Below are positions 1 through 5,334 of a stretch of 8,517 nt of DNA, piece after piece. Below the pieces are notes generated by a model. The model saw only the letters and a list, made by a program, of their open reading frames with translations. It had not been told where the DNA came from and made no database searches. The position numbers and the translations under genes were made by a program. How positions within the stretch are numbered: the first letter of the stretch is position 1; each line of letters opens with the position of its first letter. Origin of the DNA: an archaeon (GTDB lineage Archaea > Asgardarchaeota > Hermodarchaeia > Hermodarchaeales > Hermodarchaeaceae); NCBI GenBank assembly GCA_016550395.1, contig JABXGY010000012.1, forward strand, positions 1-8,517. Reading direction: 5' to 3'.

Positions 1-333
1 CATAGAGATGCACCCAGCTGGTTGCGAGGACTTGCCATAATTTTCAGCATTATTCTGATAGCATTAGCTGCTGTGACTCCTTTGTTCTATCTTTCCTATA
101 ATGGGTGGCTGCTTGCCGGCGCCCTCATCTTAGAAGGATTCAGTTGGATTCTCTGGATGCTCGCCGGTGGTCCACGAGGCGCCTTCAAATGGTTGGGCGT
201 TCTCCTTGGTCTCATTCAACTAATAATTGCAGCTGTTGTTTTTGTTCTTCCTGCTTATACTATGTGGCTTATTGCAGGCGCAACGATTCTCAGTGGATTA
301 ACGCTGTTGTTCAAAGGTATTGCAGGTCAATAA
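1..333 (+). CDS. DUF308/HdeD-like membrane protein, 5' end outside window
   Basis: The frame is open from the first base, and the residues before the in-frame TTG at 22 read DAPSW. That continues the repeat signature (acidic residue, x-P-x-W-L-R, then a hydrophobic helix) seen three times in the next gene, so the gene almost certainly starts upstream of the window and TTG 22 is not its true start. About 110 residues are visible, nearly all hydrophobic. They contain two copies of a roughly 58-residue unit, the second degenerate (GAFKWLGVLLGLIQ), which gives about four membrane helices. No catalytic motif is visible. The family (short multi-helix HdeD/DUF308 proteins) is linked to acid resistance in enterobacteria, but its role in archaea is unknown. 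A strong terminator follows at once, so this gene and its paralogue at 477 are probably separate transcription units. Family assignment rests on the repeat pattern and hydrophobicity, not on an active site. Confidence 0.75.
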   Translation, partial: HRDAPSWLRGLAIIFSIILIALAAVTPLFYLSYNGWLLAGALILEGFSWILWMLAGGPRGAFKWLGVLLGLIQLIIAAVVFVLPAYTMWLIAGATILSGLTLLFKGIAGQ

Positions 334-336
334 ATA

Positions 337-378
337 GTGACGTCCTTATCGAAGGCGTCACACCACCCCTCTTTTTTT
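337..378 (+). terminator. Stem-loop and T-run terminator after the first DUF308-like gene
   Basis: The arms GTGACG (337-342) and CGTCAC (356-361) pair perfectly. After a single bulged T they continue as CCTT (344-347) with AAGG (352-355) around an ATCG tetraloop. Ten bases later comes a run of seven T (372-378). It begins three bases after the TAA stop. The T-run alone would be enough for archaeal termination, and the hairpin makes the call firm. Confidence 0.8.
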
Positions 379-433
379 AATCACCACTCAAATTGAATGA
401 GATAACGTAATAATGTTTGTAAGACCTACTCAC

Positions 434-440
434 TTATAAA
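434..440 (+). promoter_or_regulatory. Candidate TATA box for the DUF308-like gene at 477
   Basis: TTATAAA lies about 40 bases before the ATG and is the best TATA match in the gap between the terminator and the gene. With the usual archaeal spacing of about 25 nt, transcription would start near 462. A GAGGT ribosome binding site (462-466) lies about 10 nt before the ATG, so the leader would be very short. The 379-476 gap holds nothing else that I can recognise. Confidence 0.45.
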
Positions 441-476
441 GAGCAGTCAATTATTTCGGTCGAGGTTTCCTTAAAA

Positions 477-1031
477 ATGGAAATTAAACAATCTCCAATG
501 TGGCTTCGAGCCATTCAAATCATCTTTGGACTCATCGCAATAATTCTATCGTTCTGGGTCATCATCCAACCACCACTAACGACTTTCTTTATCCTAATCC
601 TATTCTTTGCTATCGGACTTTTATTCATAGGACTTATGGCGATTTTCCGAGGAATATTTAGTAAAGACCTACCCGGTTGGCTACGAGCACTGAATATCAT
701 CGTTGGTATCCTAATAATTATCTTAATGCCTTCACCTTTCTTTGAACCCATCCTTACTGCATTCCTGCTACTCTGGTTATTTGCCTTCGGACTCATCTTT
801 TACGGTCTCACCAACCTGATGCTGGGCTTTGCAGCACCTGATACCCCTGGCTGGTATCGAGCCCTACTAATTATCTTCGGATTCTTACTGATGATTTTTG
901 GATTTCAAGTAATTTGGGCACCCATCTTTGGTCTCGTATTAGCAGTTTGGTTCCTATGCTTTGGACTCATCTTCGGTGGAATCGAGTTGCTCATTGCAGG
1001 GTTCACCGGACAACGACCACGACGAGCCTAG
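477..1031 (+). CDS. DUF308/HdeD-like membrane protein with three internal repeats
   Basis: This 184-residue protein is almost entirely hydrophobic and consists of three tandem units of 58-59 residues. Each opens with the signature P-x-W-(L/Y)-R-A-(I/L)-x-I-I. The anchor tryptophans are W9, W68 and W126, each followed two residues later by Arg (R11, R70, R128). Each unit has two membrane helices, six in total, matching the usual DUF308/HdeD layout. The C-terminus ends in a basic tail (GQRPRRA), expected on the cytoplasmic side. The ATG at 477 is preceded by GAGGT at 462-466. The neighbour at 1-333 is a paralogue from a local duplication, but each gene has its own terminator. No enzyme motif is visible. 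A stress-related membrane role is possible by family analogy only. Confidence 0.8.
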   Translation: MEIKQSPMWLRAIQIIFGLIAIILSFWVIIQPPLTTFFILILFFAIGLLFIGLMAIFRGIFSKDLPGWLRALNIIVGILIIILMPSPFFEPILTAFLLLWLFAFGLIFYGLTNLMLGFAAPDTPGWYRALLIIFGFLLMIFGFQVIWAPIFGLVLAVWFLCFGLIFGGIELLIAGFTGQRPRRA

Positions 1032-1040
1032 AAAATTAGT

Positions 1041-1078
1041 GTGTGATCCCCTTTAGATGATCACACCTTTCCCTTTTT
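1041..1078 (+). terminator. Stem-loop and T-run terminator after the second DUF308-like gene
   Basis: Perfect 8-bp arms GTGTGATC (1041-1048) and GATCACAC (1059-1066) enclose a 10-nt loop. They are followed by TTT, CCC and five T up to 1078. The element sits between convergent genes and its T-run overlaps the stop codon of the minus-strand gene (1077-1079). On the minus strand the hairpin is followed by only a short TTTT, so it may act in both directions but favours the plus strand. Confidence 0.75.
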
Positions 1079-1559
1079 ATTTCTTTGAGAGCTGAGACCA
1101 TTTTGTCGCTAGCTCATCTCGCTGAGGTCTGTAGACTTCATTAAAGAATCCACTTTGGGACAATAAAGTCGCCTTATCAAAGCCACGTATATATTCAATG
1201 GCATCACTCCATGCCTTATCAAATGCCCCTTCAAACCGAGTTGCGATTTGTCGATCAAACTCTTCTTCGGTTTGAACTTTCCCACCCATTGTAAAATACA
1301 TGGGACCTTCATCAGTGGAGGCCTTGAAAGCCACTTCACTCCCCAGGTGAAAGGCTTCTGGCGTATCAGCAACGGGCTTCTCCTTTACCTCACTTCGTGA
1401 CCGTTTATAAGGTTTCGTTCCTTTGAAGCCACGTTTTGCCGCAGCATAAAAAATCGCTCGATTTAGTCCCCAACTTTTTGCCGTGGGTAATTCTAAACCA
1501 AGGATGTGTGCTCGTGCAGCTTGGAGAACTGCCATAACTTGGAATCGACCAACTGCCAT
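1077..1559 (-). CDS. Conserved-looking hypothetical soluble protein
   Basis: I do not recognise this family. The ATG at 1557-1559 gives 160 residues. An in-frame TTG lies directly before it, but AGGTGAT upstream fits the ATG better. The protein has no membrane helix or signal peptide. The N-terminal 45 residues look helical (GRFQVMAVLQAARAH, then AKSWGLNRAIFYAAAKRG). A basic linker follows (about 46-62), then a mixed acidic, aromatic-rich C-terminal half containing FHLGSEVAF, GPMYFTMGG and FEGAFDKAWSDAIEYI. There are no cysteines, no nucleotide-binding loop and no obvious catalytic triad. The codon pattern and balanced amino-acid composition support a real gene. It is divergent from the DsrE-like gene with a 129-nt gap. 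The W-G-L-N-R-A-I-F-Y-A-A-A stretch is the most distinctive block for a search. Confidence 0.7.
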   Translation of the reverse strand: MAVGRFQVMAVLQAARAHILGLELPTAKSWGLNRAIFYAAAKRGFKGTKPYKRSRSEVKEKPVADTPEAFHLGSEVAFKASTDEGPMYFTMGGKVQTEEEFDRQIATRFEGAFDKAWSDAIEYIRGFDKATLLSQSGFFNEVYRPQRDELATKWSQLSKK

Positions 1560-1688
1560 CAAATCACCTTTCTATTATTATTAGGGAAGATGCCCTTAGC
1601 TTTACTGTTCTCTTGGGTTTTATTTTGGAAAAAACAAATAACCAAAGTGACAATACAAAGCATAGAAAAGCATCTGAGTTGGATTCTA

Positions 1689-2039
1689 ATGACGAAGTAT
1701 CGAGTTCTGTTTCACCTGGACGAAGGCAGCAACTTTCGCTTAAAGCTAGCCCTAAGTAATATTGAGAATGTATTAGCAGATCTTGGGGAAGGAGTGGTTT
1801 CGGTAGAACTGGTTGTGAACGGTGCGGGTGTGAAACTCTTTGTGACTGAGACATGCCCAGTTCCTAATAGAATCAGGAGGTTGGTGGAACGTGGAGTTGT
1901 GTTTGCGATTTGTGAGAATTCATTAGCTGCTCAGAATCTCGGACGAGACTTTTTATTAGATACAGTTGAGTACGTGACATCTGGCGTCGGTGAACTGGTT
2001 AAAAAACAAACAGAGGGATGGGTTTACATTAAACCCTGA
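1689..2039 (+). CDS. DsrE/DsrF-like family protein (YchN/COG1416 type)
   Basis: The ATG at 1689 gives 116 residues of a compact Rossmann-like DsrE fold. Upstream in-frame codons back to 1506 encode an unrelated sequence that overlaps the neighbouring gene, so the longer start is rejected. Family marks are the opening strand YRVLFHLDE, the segment LALSNIENVLADLGE (about 20-34), VELVVNGAGVKLF (39-51), VERGVVFAICENSL (67-79, with Cys75 at the usual sulfur-carrying position) and the ending SGVGELVKKQTEGWVYIKP. A second cysteine, Cys56, lies in the loop after the NGAGV strand. DsrE proteins take part in sulfur transfer, but COG1416 members are mostly uncharacterised and no DsrF, DsrH or TusA partner is visible here. 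The SD signal is weak. Function is therefore limited to 'possible cysteine-based sulfur carrier'. Confidence 0.85.
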   Translation: MTKYRVLFHLDEGSNFRLKLALSNIENVLADLGEGVVSVELVVNGAGVKLFVTETCPVPNRIRRLVERGVVFAICENSLAAQNLGRDFLLDTVEYVTSGVGELVKKQTEGWVYIKP

Positions 2040-2074
2040 AATCCCTTATTAAACCATCTCAGAAGAAACACTAA

Positions 2075-2251
2075 TTACTTCTTGAGAGTGAGTGGCTTTC
2101 CGCAGCATTCGAAGGTGCATGGCTCTGCGCAACCGCAGGTGCCTTCCGGTGTTTCACATTCTGTGCATTCGGTAACTACTTGCAGTTCAAGCCCACAGTC
2201 TTCACACGTGAAGATTTGTCCATTTTTCATTTCATGACAATGAATACTCAT
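2075..2251 (-). CDS. Desulforedoxin-like small metal protein with a cysteine-rich insert
   Basis: This 58-residue protein has ten cysteines. The start is the ATG at 2249-2251, because GGTGA lies 8 nt upstream of it. A TTG five codons earlier would swallow that SD. The core resembles desulforedoxin or the desulfoferrodoxin N-terminal domain: K-N-G-Q-I-F-T-C16-E-D-C19-G, then F-E-C49-C50-G-K-P-L, a rubredoxin-like Cys4 iron or zinc site. Between these pairs, where desulforedoxin has a short glycine loop, there is an insert with Cys29, Cys32, Cys39, Cys41 and Cys45, enough for a second metal site. His4 and His6 with Cys5 form a short HCH motif at the N-terminus. Expected roles are electron transfer or structural zinc binding. 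No superoxide reductase domain or rubredoxin partner lies beside it. Confidence 0.75.
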   Translation of the reverse strand: MSIHCHEMKNGQIFTCEDCGLELQVVTECTECETPEGTCGCAEPCTFECCGKPLTLKK

Positions 2252-2297
2252 AATATCTTTCACCAAAGATGATGATAGATAGATGTCACTTGATGTC

Positions 2298-2315
2298 CCT
2301 AAATAAATCTTTATA
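2298..2315 (-). promoter_or_regulatory. Candidate AT-rich promoter element for the desulforedoxin-like gene
   Basis: On the minus strand this stretch reads TATAAAGATTTATTTAGG, the most TATA-like sequence in the 161-nt gap upstream of the small metal-protein gene. It would place the transcript start roughly 25 nt downstream, leaving a leader of about 25-35 nt. The choice between TATAAA and TTTATTTA inside it is open. The rest of the 2252-2412 gap shows only a 6-bp inverted repeat, CAGATG (2403-2408) with CATCTG (2420-2425), overlapping the stop of the next gene. Confidence 0.3.
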
Positions 2316-2412
2316 CATTACTAGAAGCAATCTTCTCCGTAATTACGTGTACCCTGCTAATTTTTATCGCATAAAGATGATTTACGACTGATTGGATGGC
2401 ATCAGATGTAAA

Positions 2413-2664
2413 TTAATTGCATCTGTTGAGGGTATACGGTCGCCATTTTGTTTGATTATTCATAAGTGAGAGAATATAGTTAACGAATACTAACAGAGAA
2501 ATCATCAGTGGTATAGCGAGGAAGTTCCATTGAAGCAGTGGTAAATCTCCTAAACCATATAAAACATAGAGGGCTCGAAAACCGAAGTACACCAACATAG
2601 CAATAAGTAACAAGATGAGGTAGACAATACGAAACAGGTTCCAACCCTTTAGCTGAGTTCGCAA
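2413..2664 (-). CDS. Small two-helix membrane protein, TTG start
   Basis: This 83-residue protein has two clear membrane helices, about residues 11-33 (FRIVYLILLLIAMLVYF) and 46-67 (FLAIPLMISLLVFVNYILSL). They are separated by a short loop (YVLYGLGDLPLLQW) and followed by a polar basic tail ending NRCN. The family is not recognised. The start is not secure. An AGGAG site at about 2677-2673 is followed by an ATG in another frame that stops after six codons, so the in-frame TTG at 2662-2664 is used here, about 10 nt from the AGGAG. The next in-frame ATG (residue 23) would cut the first helix. It is flanked by two other very small genes on the same strand but separated from them by 76 and 161 nt, so it is probably not tightly coupled to them. 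Confidence 0.6.
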   Translation of the reverse strand: MRTQLKGWNLFRIVYLILLLIAMLVYFGFRALYVLYGLGDLPLLQWNFLAIPLMISLLVFVNYILSLMNNQTKWRPYTLNRCN

Positions 2665-2740
2665 AACATAACCACTCCTAATGAAGGAAAAATTAAAGCT
2701 GGTTGGCTAAAGTAATTGTAATAGTTTTTGGCAAAAAGGC

Positions 2741-2956
2741 TTAGATAACAGCTTCTTTTTCAACAGTAGTTAGCCATTGACCCTTCTCGTTGAAAAGCTT
2801 CGCACCCTTACGGAGCAAACCTTGAAATGGTTTTTGATTACCGCAACGCCGACAAACATGCATGATTCCTTCAATTGGACCTTCTGGAACATTGTTGAGC
2901 CTAGCATATAGAGGCACATAATCATGACCTCTTATTGCGCATTTGACTGGACTCAA
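2741..2956 (-). CDS. Small zinc-finger-like protein, TTG start
   Basis: The 71-residue protein opens with SPVKC6AIRGH11DYVP and later has MHVC35RRC38GN. This C-x4-H...C-x2-C arrangement, with the Cys-x3-G-H opening, resembles small zinc-ribbon proteins such as the DUF1660 kind, though here it is followed by an extra basic and acidic tail (LLRKGAKLFNEKGQWLTTVEKE). Zinc binding is inferred from the four ligands; no function is known. The start is the TTG at 2954-2956: an in-frame TAA lies two codons upstream, the first internal Met is residue 31-32, and GGAG sits 11 nt before the TTG. The ribosome binding site lies next to a strong inverted repeat (2964-3008), described separately. The minus-strand sequence after the stop has a TTTTT run that could end transcription. 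Confidence 0.6.
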   Translation of the reverse strand: MSPVKCAIRGHDYVPLYARLNNVPEGPIEGIMHVCRRCGNQKPFQGLLRKGAKLFNEKGQWLTTVEKEAVI

Positions 2957-2963
2957 CGTTTAG

Positions 2964-3008
2964 TTCACTCCAATGATGAGCCTATTCAGTCATCATTACT
3001 GGTGTGAA
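2964..3008 (-). promoter_or_regulatory. Inverted repeat overlapping the ribosome binding site of the zinc-finger gene
   Basis: On the minus strand the arms AATGATGA (2997-2990) and TCATCATT (2979-2972) pair perfectly over 8 bp with a 10-nt loop. Below an internal loop, TTCAC (3008-3004) can pair with GTGAA (2968-2964). The GGAG ribosome binding site (2971-2968) lies between these two helices and shares its last G with the lower one. The arrangement suggests translational control, or an operator, for the gene starting at 2956. Confidence 0.4.
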
Positions 3009-3041
3009 GACTGTGTGGGAGGAAGGGCTACTTGCTTAGAG

Positions 3042-3065
3042 GTTAAGGCTTTTGTGTTCCTTAAC
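3042..3065. repeat. 7-bp perfect inverted repeat downstream of the nucleoside phosphorylase gene
   Basis: GTTAAGG (3042-3048) and CCTTAAC (3059-3065) flank a 10-nt loop. The sequence lies 58 nt past the minus-strand stop of the phosphorylase gene. On the plus strand a T-rich stretch with TTTTTT follows about 15 nt later, but no plus-strand gene ends here. It could be a 3' hairpin of the minus-strand transcript. The remainder of the 2957-3122 gap shows no gene. Confidence 0.35.
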
Positions 3066-3122
3066 TATCTATATCTTTGTTTTTTGTCTTCTTATCACTA
3101 TCCTTTGAGACGTGAAAAGCAG

Positions 3123-3890
3123 TTATTTTGATGCGTATAATTCATCAACAGCTTTGATAGCAGCTTCAGTTTCCTTAGATACGGCTTCCACTAAGAGAGG
3201 ATTTTGTTCTCCGGTTTGTTCAGTCTCATCAGCTTGTTCACCTTTCTGGTGTGAATGGAGGTTACCATCACATGCTAAGATTGAACCAGCTTGGATGTCG
3301 TGCGTTTGTGCAAAGACAAAAAGTAATGAAGATTCCATTTCAACGCATTGGACTCGTGCACGTGTCCACCGCCCCAAAATATCTCCTTCACGATGATCGT
3401 AATAGATATCAGTTGACCAAACGATACCAGAATGAATGCGGGTAGTTGGAAGAAGACCTCGTATCGCTTTGAGGAGGGCTAAATATAACTCTGGAGTTGC
3501 AATAGCAGGGTATTCCAAGGGAGCATAATTAGAGCTAGTAAGTTCATCACGAACTGCACCTGTCGCCACGACAATATCTCCAGTTTTTAATTTAGGATTT
3601 ACACCTCCACAGGTTCCAATCCGAATGAAAACTTCGGCTCCTAGTTTATAGAGCTCTTCCATGACAATGTGAGTAGATGGGGTACCCATCCCCGAAGTAG
3701 CTACTGTAACTTCAACACCTTTAGGAGTAAAAGCGCGATATGATACAAGACCCCGATAATTCCCGATTTCAGTGGAATCCTTCATCTTATTTGCTATTTT
3801 AGGGACACGATCGGGATTTCCTGCAATGAACACAATTTTCGCGACGTCCCCTTCACCCAGTCGTATGTGCGGTTGAATGCGTTTTTTCAA
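3123..3890 (-). CDS. Nucleoside phosphorylase (uridine / purine nucleoside phosphorylase family)
   Basis: This 255-residue protein is of the NP-I fold, close in length to E. coli uridine phosphorylase. It splits a ribonucleoside with phosphate into base and ribose-1-phosphate in the cytoplasm. Visible marks are QPHIRLG with His8, the phosphate-binding GNPDRVPKIA (24-33), TSGMGTPSTHI (65-75), IRIGTCGG (89-96, Arg90 and Thr93) and the ribose-binding EMES (184-187). Substrate choice is unclear. The Gln-x-Arg uracil clamp of E. coli Udp is not found where expected (YYDHREGD, 163-170). Asp208 in LACDGN sits where purine-specific members have their base-protonating Asp (usual motif S-D-N). The start is the TTG at 3888-3890: GGAG lies 8 nt before it and an in-frame TAG upstream limits any extension. 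It is the third gene after the glycosylase and thioesterase, with a 55-nt gap, and is probably co-transcribed. Confidence 0.88.
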   Translation of the reverse strand: MKKRIQPHIRLGEGDVAKIVFIAGNPDRVPKIANKMKDSTEIGNYRGLVSYRAFTPKGVEVTVATSGMGTPSTHIVMEELYKLGAEVFIRIGTCGGVNPKLKTGDIVVATGAVRDELTSSNYAPLEYPAIATPELYLALLKAIRGLLPTTRIHSGIVWSTDIYYDHREGDILGRWTRARVQCVEMESSLLFVFAQTHDIQAGSILACDGNLHSHQKGEQADETEQTGEQNPLLVEAVSKETEAAIKAVDELYASK

Positions 3891-3945
3891 AAGTTCAACT
3901 CCGACTCGATTCTGCTAATGGTGTTCCTCTTTACGTTTTGCTCAT

Positions 3946-4410
3946 TCATAAATTCTTGGTCGAAAATTGAATGGCAACTACTTCCCCCTGTGCTTTTTCA
4001 ACACCTTCCGAATAGAGTGAACAGCTTACTGTAATTTTCCGTCCCTTACGTTCCTTAACTTTAGCACGTAAGGTAACTGGTTTATCCACTGGAGTTGGTT
4101 TGAGGTATTTGACAAACAAAGAACCTGTAACATAGCTTTTTGGAGAATCTGAACCAGACTTTTGTTCTTCATCTCTTCGTGCTGCGGAATTAGCAGTGTT
4201 TGTACTGTGACAATCAATTAAGCTGGCGATAATGCCCCCACAAAGGGCTCCTGGGAAGGCAAGATGATAGGGTTTGGGATGCCATGTGGCAACGGTTTCA
4301 TCTCCCTCCCAATAGCTTTTTAGTTGCAGTCCATGTTCATTGTTTCTTCCACAACCCCAACACATTGTTCCCAGTTCAGACCATTGATCCTGAATTGCTT
4401 TTTTCTTCAT
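3946..4410 (-). CDS. PaaI-like hotdog-fold thioesterase with N-terminal CxxCG motif
   Basis: This 154-residue protein of the 4HBT/PaaI superfamily would hydrolyse acyl-CoA or related thioesters as a homodimer or tetramer in the cytoplasm. It opens with M-C17-W-G-C20-GRNNEHGLQL, the small Cys-rich leader seen in many PaaI-like proteins. The hotdog core follows, with FPGALCGGIIASLIDCHSTNTA (52-73) on the central helix. Asp66 is in the usual catalytic-acid position, and Cys57 replaces the more common His in HGG. The sheet strands are VTGSLFVKYLKPTP (94-107) and the long ITVSCSLYSEG region. A polar loop rich in Asp, Glu and Ser (about 79-91) is longer than typical. The ATG at 4408-4410 is used; an in-frame TTG three codons earlier is possible and no strong SD separates them. 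It begins 23 nt after the glycosylase stop, so an operon is likely. The substrate cannot be read from the sequence. Confidence 0.82.
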   Translation of the reverse strand: MKKKAIQDQWSELGTMCWGCGRNNEHGLQLKSYWEGDETVATWHPKPYHLAFPGALCGGIIASLIDCHSTNTANSAARRDEEQKSGSDSPKSYVTGSLFVKYLKPTPVDKPVTLRAKVKERKGRKITVSCSLYSEGVEKAQGEVVAIQFSTKNL

Positions 4411-4433
4411 ATGAATCAAAACCGAATGTTAGT

Positions 4434-5258
4434 CTAGCTTTGGCAATGCGGACAGATATAGCTCGTGGTACTCCCGATTCGGACTTCTTCAATAAGCGTT
4501 TGACAGTTAGGACATGGTTTACCCGTCCGATAAGCGATTTGTGGCCATCCCGGTTGTTTTCCCCACTGACCACGATTGCCCCAAACATCTTGTTCTCCTG
4601 GACCAGGACCCCAACGAATCCCTTCTTGAAGAACATGTTGGATTGCATTGTGGAGGCGTTCAATGTCCACTATACTTAGTGTGTTTGCTTTACGGTTTGG
4701 GTGTAAGCGAGCATGCCAGAGAATATCCTGTACATAGACATTACCTATACCGGCGATGAATCGTTGATCCAGCAAGTAACTTTTAATACGGCCTTTTTTG
4801 GGTTCAAGCATTGAAGCGAGAACTTCTGAAGTAAATGCGTCACCGAGTGGTTCGATACCAAGGATTCCTAATTGTGGGTGTTTCACCTCATCTCCGGGTT
4901 TGACGAGGTGAACATGTCCAAACCACCAAAAATGTACCCAAAGTTGATCCCCGTCTTCGAAGAAGAAAACGATTCTTTCTCGTTTGGGATCCGGAATCTC
5001 AACTGACCAATGTATCCGAAGTTGACCTCCCATCCCCAAATTGAATGCTATTATCCAATCATTATCCAAAGAACTAAGCACCCATTTCCCTCGTTGCTGA
5101 AATCTTTGAAAAGAACGCCCCTTAACCTGCTTTTTAAATGTGGACTTCGAATAGTTCAAGACTTTAGGCTGATTAACCTTAGAATCGAAAATTACCTTCT
5201 CTACTAGCGCTTTATTCATGCTTTCTGCTAGGAGTCGGATATCTGGAAGTTCAGGCAC
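4434..5258 (-). CDS. Fpg/Nei family DNA glycosylase/AP lyase, GTG start
   Basis: This is a 274-residue base-excision repair enzyme that removes oxidised bases and cuts the abasic strand. The GTG at 5256-5258 is chosen because the next residues are P2-E3-L-P-D. The N-terminal proline is the catalytic nucleophile in this family, and starts at 5288 (ATG) or 5294 would bury it. GAAGGG lies 6 nt before the GTG. Other marks are RGK58W (the conserved hairpin lysine), the helix-two-turn-helix segment LLDQRFIAGIGN173VYVQDILWHARLHP (162-187), and a C-terminal zinc finger CPNC (249-252) with CPHC (269-272). The Arg usually five residues before the third zinc Cys is Thr264 here. The long GPGPGEQDVWGNRGQWG stretch before the finger recalls the clostridial-type Fpg/Nei subgroup. 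It is first in a probable operon with the thioesterase and phosphorylase. The exact lesion range is unknown. Confidence 0.9.
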   Translation of the reverse strand: MPELPDIRLLAESMNKALVEKVIFDSKVNQPKVLNYSKSTFKKQVKGRSFQRFQQRGKWVLSSLDNDWIIAFNLGMGGQLRIHWSVEIPDPKRERIVFFFEDGDQLWVHFWWFGHVHLVKPGDEVKHPQLGILGIEPLGDAFTSEVLASMLEPKKGRIKSYLLDQRFIAGIGNVYVQDILWHARLHPNRKANTLSIVDIERLHNAIQHVLQEGIRWGPGPGEQDVWGNRGQWGKQPGWPQIAYRTGKPCPNCQTLIEEVRIGSTTSYICPHCQS

Positions 5259-5304
5259 ATCAATCCCTTCTAAGAATTTACTAACCATTAACACTAGGAC
5301 TTAG

Positions 5305-5313
5305 AAATATTTA
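5305..5313. promoter_or_regulatory. Palindromic TATA element, candidate bidirectional promoter
   Basis: AAATATTT (5305-5312) reads the same on both strands. On the minus strand it would start transcription near 5283, giving the glycosylase GTG a leader of about 25 nt. On the plus strand it would start near 5335, exactly where the candidate structured RNA begins. A-rich bases flank it on the plus side (TTAGAAAT), in keeping with a TFB recognition element. This is inferred from spacing; no transcript data are available here. Confidence 0.4.
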
Positions 5314-5334
5314 CAGATTATCAGAAAAGGCGGG

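Noticed and set aside
515..796. Minus-strand ORF opposite the three-repeat membrane protein
   Set aside because: It is a shadow of a low-complexity hydrophobic gene, with a basic, Met-, Ile- and Ser-rich composition and no plausible SD.
1506..1688. Longer N-terminus for the DsrE-like protein
   Set aside because: The frame is open, but it overlaps the opposite gene's start and the encoded residues do not resemble the family, whose members begin at the strand after the ATG at 1689.
2269..2391. 40-codon plus-strand ORF
   Set aside because: It starts with two ATG codons but lies over the presumed promoter region of the minus-strand metal-protein gene, has no SD and encodes a sequence without recognisable features.
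2972..2997. Box C/D guide RNA
   Set aside because: ATGATGA at 2973-2979 matches a C box, but no CTGA D box follows at a suitable distance. The same holds for the ATGATGA near 2269.
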